A DNA stretch of 64,000 nt from contig NZ_BPQJ01000001.1 of NCBI RefSeq assembly GCF_022179185.1, forward strand, positions 1 to 64,000, given 5' to 3'. Each line of letters opens with the position of its first letter. The first letter of the stretch is position 1. The DNA comes from Methylobacterium frigidaeris. GTDB lineage: Bacteria > Pseudomonadota > Alphaproteobacteria > Rhizobiales > Beijerinckiaceae. Shown piece by piece: positions 61,090 to 64,000 of the stretch. Both the position numbers and the translations under genes were made by a program. Under the pieces are notes generated by a model, which was not told the DNA's origin, did not search any database, and was given only the letters and a program-made list of their open reading frames with translations.

Positions 61090-61980
61090 ATGAGCCGGGT
61101 TCCCCCCGCCAGCCTGTTCACGCCGCCCTTCCGGGTGGACGAGCCGGAGCGGCAGACCCTGCCGTTCGTCTACAACACCGGCCATTCCGGGGCGGTCTAC
61201 CCGGCCTCCTTCGTGGCGGCCTCGCGGCTCGACGCGGTGGCCCTGCGCCGCTCGGAGGACGCCTTCGTCGACCGGCTCTACGCCCCGGTCGTCGGCCTCG
61301 GCGCTCCCCTGATGCAGGCTGCCTTCCCGCGGGCCTATCTCGACGTGAACCGGGAGCCCTACGAGCTCGACCCGCGGATGTTCGACGGGCGCCTGCCGCC
61401 CTTCGTCAACGTGCGCTCGATGCGGGTGGCGGGCGGCCTCGGCACGGTGCCGCGGGTGGTAGCGGACGGCCAGGAGATCTACCGCACCCGCCTGCCCGTC
61501 GAGGAGGCGCTGTCGCGCATCGAGGAGTTGTACAAGCCCTATCACCGCACGCTGAAGGATCTGGTGGCCCGCACCGCCCGGACCTTCGGCCATGCCGTCC
61601 TGATCGACTGCCACTCGATGCCCTCGACCAGCCTCGCCCGCGACGAGGGACCGACCGTCGACGTTGTCCTCGGCGACCGCTTCGGCACGTCCTGCGCGCC
61701 CGACCTGATCGACTGCGCCGAAGCCGCGTTTCGCAGCCACGGCCTCCGGGTGGTGCGCAACAAGCCCTATGCGGGCGGCTTCATCACCGAGCATTACGGC
61801 GAGCCGGCGCTCGGCCGCCACGCCCTCCAGATCGAGGTCAACCGCGCCCTCTACATGGACGAGCGCAAGCTCCTGCCCCGCCCCGGCTTCGAGGCCCTGT
61901 CGCGGATCCTGACGGCGGTGGCCGAAACGCTGGGCCACGCGTCCCTCGACCTCGGGCCCCGGCGCATCGCCGCCGAGTAG
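61090..61980 (+). CDS. N-formylglutamate amidohydrolase family protein
   Basis: A 296-aa zinc amidohydrolase-like protein: PFVYNTGHSGAVYP (metal-site His), SEDAFVDRLY, AAFPRAYLDVNREPYELDP, IDCHSMPS (second His site), GTSCAPDLIDCAE and FITEHYGEPALGRHALQIEVNRALYMDE. It hydrolyses N-formylglutamate or a related N-acyl amino acid. Cytoplasmic. No histidine-degradation genes adjoin it; cpdR is the divergent neighbour, as is common in this group. Confidence 0.9.
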   Translation: MSRVPPASLFTPPFRVDEPERQTLPFVYNTGHSGAVYPASFVAASRLDAVALRRSEDAFVDRLYAPVVGLGAPLMQAAFPRAYLDVNREPYELDPRMFDGRLPPFVNVRSMRVAGGLGTVPRVVADGQEIYRTRLPVEEALSRIEELYKPYHRTLKDLVARTARTFGHAVLIDCHSMPSTSLARDEGPTVDVVLGDRFGTSCAPDLIDCAEAAFRSHGLRVVRNKPYAGGFITEHYGEPALGRHALQIEVNRALYMDERKLLPRPGFEALSRILTAVAETLGHASLDLGPRRIAAE

Positions 61981-62152
61981 ACCGGCGCAGGCGTTCCCGC
62001 CCGTCCCGGGTTCGGAGCGGCGGGAGCGGAGCCGGGACCCCGCGGCCGAAGCCCTCGGCCGCTCGGCCGCCGCCTAGCGTGCTGCCGTCGGCATGTTGCA
62101 ACGCAATCGGGCGCTGCCGTAAGCAGGAGGCGACCGCAAGGAAACCCCCGCG

Positions 62153-63037
62153 ATGATCGACCTCCGCCTCCGCCGCAGCGTGCTCTACATGCCGGGCTCC
62201 AACCAGCGCGCCCTAGAGAAGGCGCGCAGCCTCGCGGCCGACGCCCTGATCCTCGACCTCGAGGACGCGGTGGCGCCCGACGCCAAGGAGGTGGCGCGCG
62301 AGCAGGTCTGCGCCGCGGTCCGCCAGGGCGGCTACGGCGAGCGCGAGCTGATCATCCGCGTCAACGCCCCGCAGACGCCCTGGGGCGAGGCCGACCTGCG
62401 CGCCGCGATCGAGGCGAAGCCCGACGCGATCCTGATGCCGAAGGTCTCGTCCCCGGCCGTGCTCGAGAACATCGCCGACCGGCTGGAAGCCCTCGACGCG
62501 CCGGCGGGCATCAAGATCTGGGCGATGATCGAGACCCCGGCCTCGATCCTCAACATCCAGGCGATCGCCGCGGCGCGGCGCAATCCGGGCACCCGGCTCA
62601 CCTGCTTCGTGCTCGGCACCAACGACCTCGCCAAGGACACCTGGACGCAGATCGTGCCCGGCCGGGCCCCGATGATGCCGTGGCTGATGACGGCGCTCGC
62701 CGGCGCCCGGGCCGAGGGCCTGACCATCCTCGACGGCGTCTACAACAACTTCTCCGACCTCGACGGCTGCCGCCAGGAATGCGAGCAGGCCCGCATCCTC
62801 GGTTTCGACGGCAAGACGCTGATCCATCCGGGCCAGGTCCCGCTCGCCAATGCCGCCTTCGCGCCGACCGAAGACGAGGTCGCGGTCGCCCGCAGCGTGA
62901 TCGAGGCCTTCGAGCGTCCGGAGAACGCCAGGCGCGGTGCGATCCAGATCAACGGCCGCATGTTCGAGCGGCAGCACATCCCGATGGCCCGACGCTCCGT
63001 CGCCTGGGCCGAGGCGATCGCCGCGAAGGGTCAGTAA
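62153..63037 (+). CDS. CoA-ester lyase, HpcH/HpaI/CitE family (malyl-CoA lyase-like)
   Basis: A 294-aa TIM-barrel lyase: RRSVLYMPGSNQRALEKARSL, LILDLEDAVAPDAKEVAR (metal-ligand Asp/Glu region), IIRVNAPQTPWGEADL, ILMPKVSSP, MIETPASILN (Glu metal ligand), VLGTNDLAKDT and KTLIHPGQV. Closest functional classes are citrate lyase beta-like and malyl/citramalyl-CoA lyases; the sequence alone does not choose. It shares the fold but little detail with the lyase at 3425 and stands alone here, so it is not part of that operon. Confidence 0.88.
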   Translation: MIDLRLRRSVLYMPGSNQRALEKARSLAADALILDLEDAVAPDAKEVAREQVCAAVRQGGYGERELIIRVNAPQTPWGEADLRAAIEAKPDAILMPKVSSPAVLENIADRLEALDAPAGIKIWAMIETPASILNIQAIAAARRNPGTRLTCFVLGTNDLAKDTWTQIVPGRAPMMPWLMTALAGARAEGLTILDGVYNNFSDLDGCRQECEQARILGFDGKTLIHPGQVPLANAAFAPTEDEVAVARSVIEAFERPENARRGAIQINGRMFERQHIPMARRSVAWAEAIAAKGQ

Positions 63038-63236
63038 TCCGCGCGCCCGTCGGGCGAATCACCCGGGCTTGACGCACGGATAGTTGCAGCGCACAAACTG
63101 TTTAGAGATAATTAACGCGTGATCTCCGGGGCGCTCCCGGAGCAGCGTGGCCCTTCGGCCCCTTCCGGGCCGGGCCCACTTGGCGTCCACACGCTTCCCG
63201 GCGCCACTCCCTCGAATGCCCGCGACGGAGATCGAC

Positions 63237-63593
63237 ATGCGCTGCGCGCCTCCCGCCTTCGAGACCATTTTCCGCATCCCGGGCGAGCACCGGCTGGAGA
63301 GCGCCGGCATGCTCGGCCGCGGCGGCCGGGTCTTCGGGATCTGCTGGTTCCACCGGGAATACGACCGGCACGACCGCCTGGTGGCCCGGCACGAGACCTA
63401 CGACGAGGTCGGGGCGGACGGCGCCCCGCGCTGCGGCTGGCGCCGCTACGACGAGGCCGGCCGTGTCACGCTGGCGCACGAGGTCGGCATGCGCTGGGCC
63501 GCCCTGGTCGAGAGCCTGTCGCGCCGCGAGGCCGAGACGGTGCTCCAGCATCCGCGGGTGCAAGAGGCGGAACTCGGCTGCGTACCGGCCTGA
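63237..63593 (+). CDS. Hypothetical protein (118 aa)
   Basis: The product begins MRCAPPAFETIFRIPGEHRL and contains an immunoglobulin-like beta pattern (GRVFGICWFHREYDRHDRLVARHETYDEVG, then CGWRRYDEAGRVTLAHEVG), with no signal peptide. GGAG is 6 nt before the ATG; an alternative start at 63216 adds seven residues. Family not recognised. The 199 nt before it contain an AT-rich stretch (63085-63120) and a small GC hairpin (63124-63142). Confidence 0.55.
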   Translation: MRCAPPAFETIFRIPGEHRLESAGMLGRGGRVFGICWFHREYDRHDRLVARHETYDEVGADGAPRCGWRRYDEAGRVTLAHEVGMRWAALVESLSRREAETVLQHPRVQEAELGCVPA

Positions 63594-63726
63594 GAACGTC
63601 GCGGGCTCGGCCGGCCCCCTCCGATCGAGCATCCTCCGCCGTCACCCCGGGTGGCGCTGCGCGGTCCCGGGACGACGTCGAGAGCTTTTCGTTGCGCGAT
63701 GGGCTTCTCTGAACGCGCCGGCTTTC

Positions 63727-64000
63727 TTACCGGGCCGCCGGCTTCTTGGCCGCCTCGGCCGCCGCCGGCGTGATGCTGCCGGTCTGGGTCACCTTGTCCT
63801 TCGCCTGGTCGAGACGCTTGGTCAGCGAGGCGAGGTCGCGCTGGGTGGCGGCGAGCTGCGCCTTGGCCTTGTCGCGGGTCGCGCCGAGCTGGGCGATCTC
63901 GTCCCGCGCCGCCGCGATCTTGGCCTGACGGTCGCGCAGCTCGGCCTCGACGTCCTGGAACTGCTTGAAGCGGGCGGCGAGCGCGTCGCGCTGGCCCTCG
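63727..64000 (-). CDS. Coiled-coil protein, C-terminal part (cut by the window end)
   Basis: The - strand is open from the window end to a TAA at 63727-63729. The last ~90 residues are heptad-like: AARFKQFQDVEAELRDRQAKIAAARDEIAQL, then AQLAATQRDLASLTKRLDQAKDKVT, followed by a short tail TGSITPAAAEAAKKPAAR. The composition and lack of Cys fit a long coiled coil such as a chromosome-partition or envelope-spanning protein. The 5' part is outside the window, so no family call is made. Confidence 0.75.
   Translation of the reverse strand, partial: EGQRDALAARFKQFQDVEAELRDRQAKIAAARDEIAQLGATRDKAKAQLAATQRDLASLTKRLDQAKDKVTQTGSITPAAAEAAKKPAAR

Noticed and set aside
63124..63142. Terminator after the CitE-family lyase
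   Set aside because: A 7-bp hairpin exists but lies ~90 nt after the stop, has no T-run and may belong to the leader of the next gene.
1..64000. CRISPR array
   Set aside because: No regularly spaced direct repeats of 25-40 bp and no cas-like genes were seen.
1..64000. Insertion sequences or prophage
   Set aside because: No transposase, integrase, phage structural gene or terminal inverted repeats with target duplication were recognised; the gene relics look deletion-derived.

Overview
This window is high-GC chromosomal DNA from an alphaproteobacterium of the Hyphomicrobiales (Rhizobiales), most likely Methylobacteriaceae. The grounds are the 23S-5S rRNA tail, a MucR/Ros regulator, a CpdR-type response regulator, the dense GC-rich coding with frequent ATGA stop/start overlaps, and a petrobactin-like metallophore locus resembling the methylolanthanin (mll/mlu) locus of Methylorubrum extorquens. 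The taxon is inferred from gene content, not from a search. I see no tRNA, CRISPR array, insertion sequence or prophage.

Layout. 1-405: end of an rRNA operon with a strong terminator. 0.4-9.3 kb: ridA divergent from a LysR regulator, then a catabolic run (CoA-transferase, CitE-like lyase, Zn-dehydrogenase, a TRAP binding protein without its permease, acyl-CoA synthetase) with remnants of an SDR and a VapC toxin. 9.4-12.4 kb: DUF2252 protein and a type II NADH dehydrogenase. 12.4-16.1 kb: an unusual set of a class I methyltransferase, an EgtD-like amino-acid methyltransferase, a YqcI/YcgG (GntA-family) protein and a DUF1989 protein, which together point to guanidino or amino-acid N-chemistry. 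16.1-26.8 kb: serine hydrolase, radical SAM/SPASM protein, small membrane and beta-helix proteins, a two-component system, alpha/beta hydrolase plus cytochrome P460, an adenylate cyclase and a DUF4126 protein.

26.9-42.5 kb is the centrepiece. A FecI/FecR/TonB-receptor cell-surface signalling unit is followed by an NRPS-independent metallophore biosynthesis operon: two IucA/IucC synthetases, an aryl-AMP ligase, an aryl-carrier protein fused to a DUF6005/AsbE domain, a DUF2218 protein and a GNAT acetyltransferase. A complete FecBCD-type ABC importer comes next. The operon makes and secures a citrate/polyamine/aryl chelator, the TonB receptor brings the metal complex across the outer membrane and signals through FecR to the sigma factor, and the ABC system moves it into the cytoplasm. 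No 3-dehydroshikimate dehydratase (AsbF) is present, so the aryl group must come from elsewhere and could be 4-hydroxybenzoate rather than 3,4-dihydroxybenzoate.

42.5-50.9 kb: an SDR, a MucR homologue lacking most zinc ligands, an SDR remnant, a gamma-glutamyltransferase family protein, and a LysR-controlled sugar-acid operon (RuBisCO-like protein, four-carbon acid sugar kinase, SDR) of the kind used for apiose-derived acids. 50.9-53.5 kb is a gene graveyard in which pieces of a reductase, a Rieske oxygenase, an ETF alpha subunit and a prolyl-tRNA editing protein have been stitched together by deletions. 53.6-64 kb: housekeeping genes (YqaA, DsbB, Kef-type antiporter, DUF1178, nitrilase family, GrxC, CpdR, N-formylglutamate amidohydrolase, CitE-family lyase) and, cut by the window end, a coiled-coil protein.
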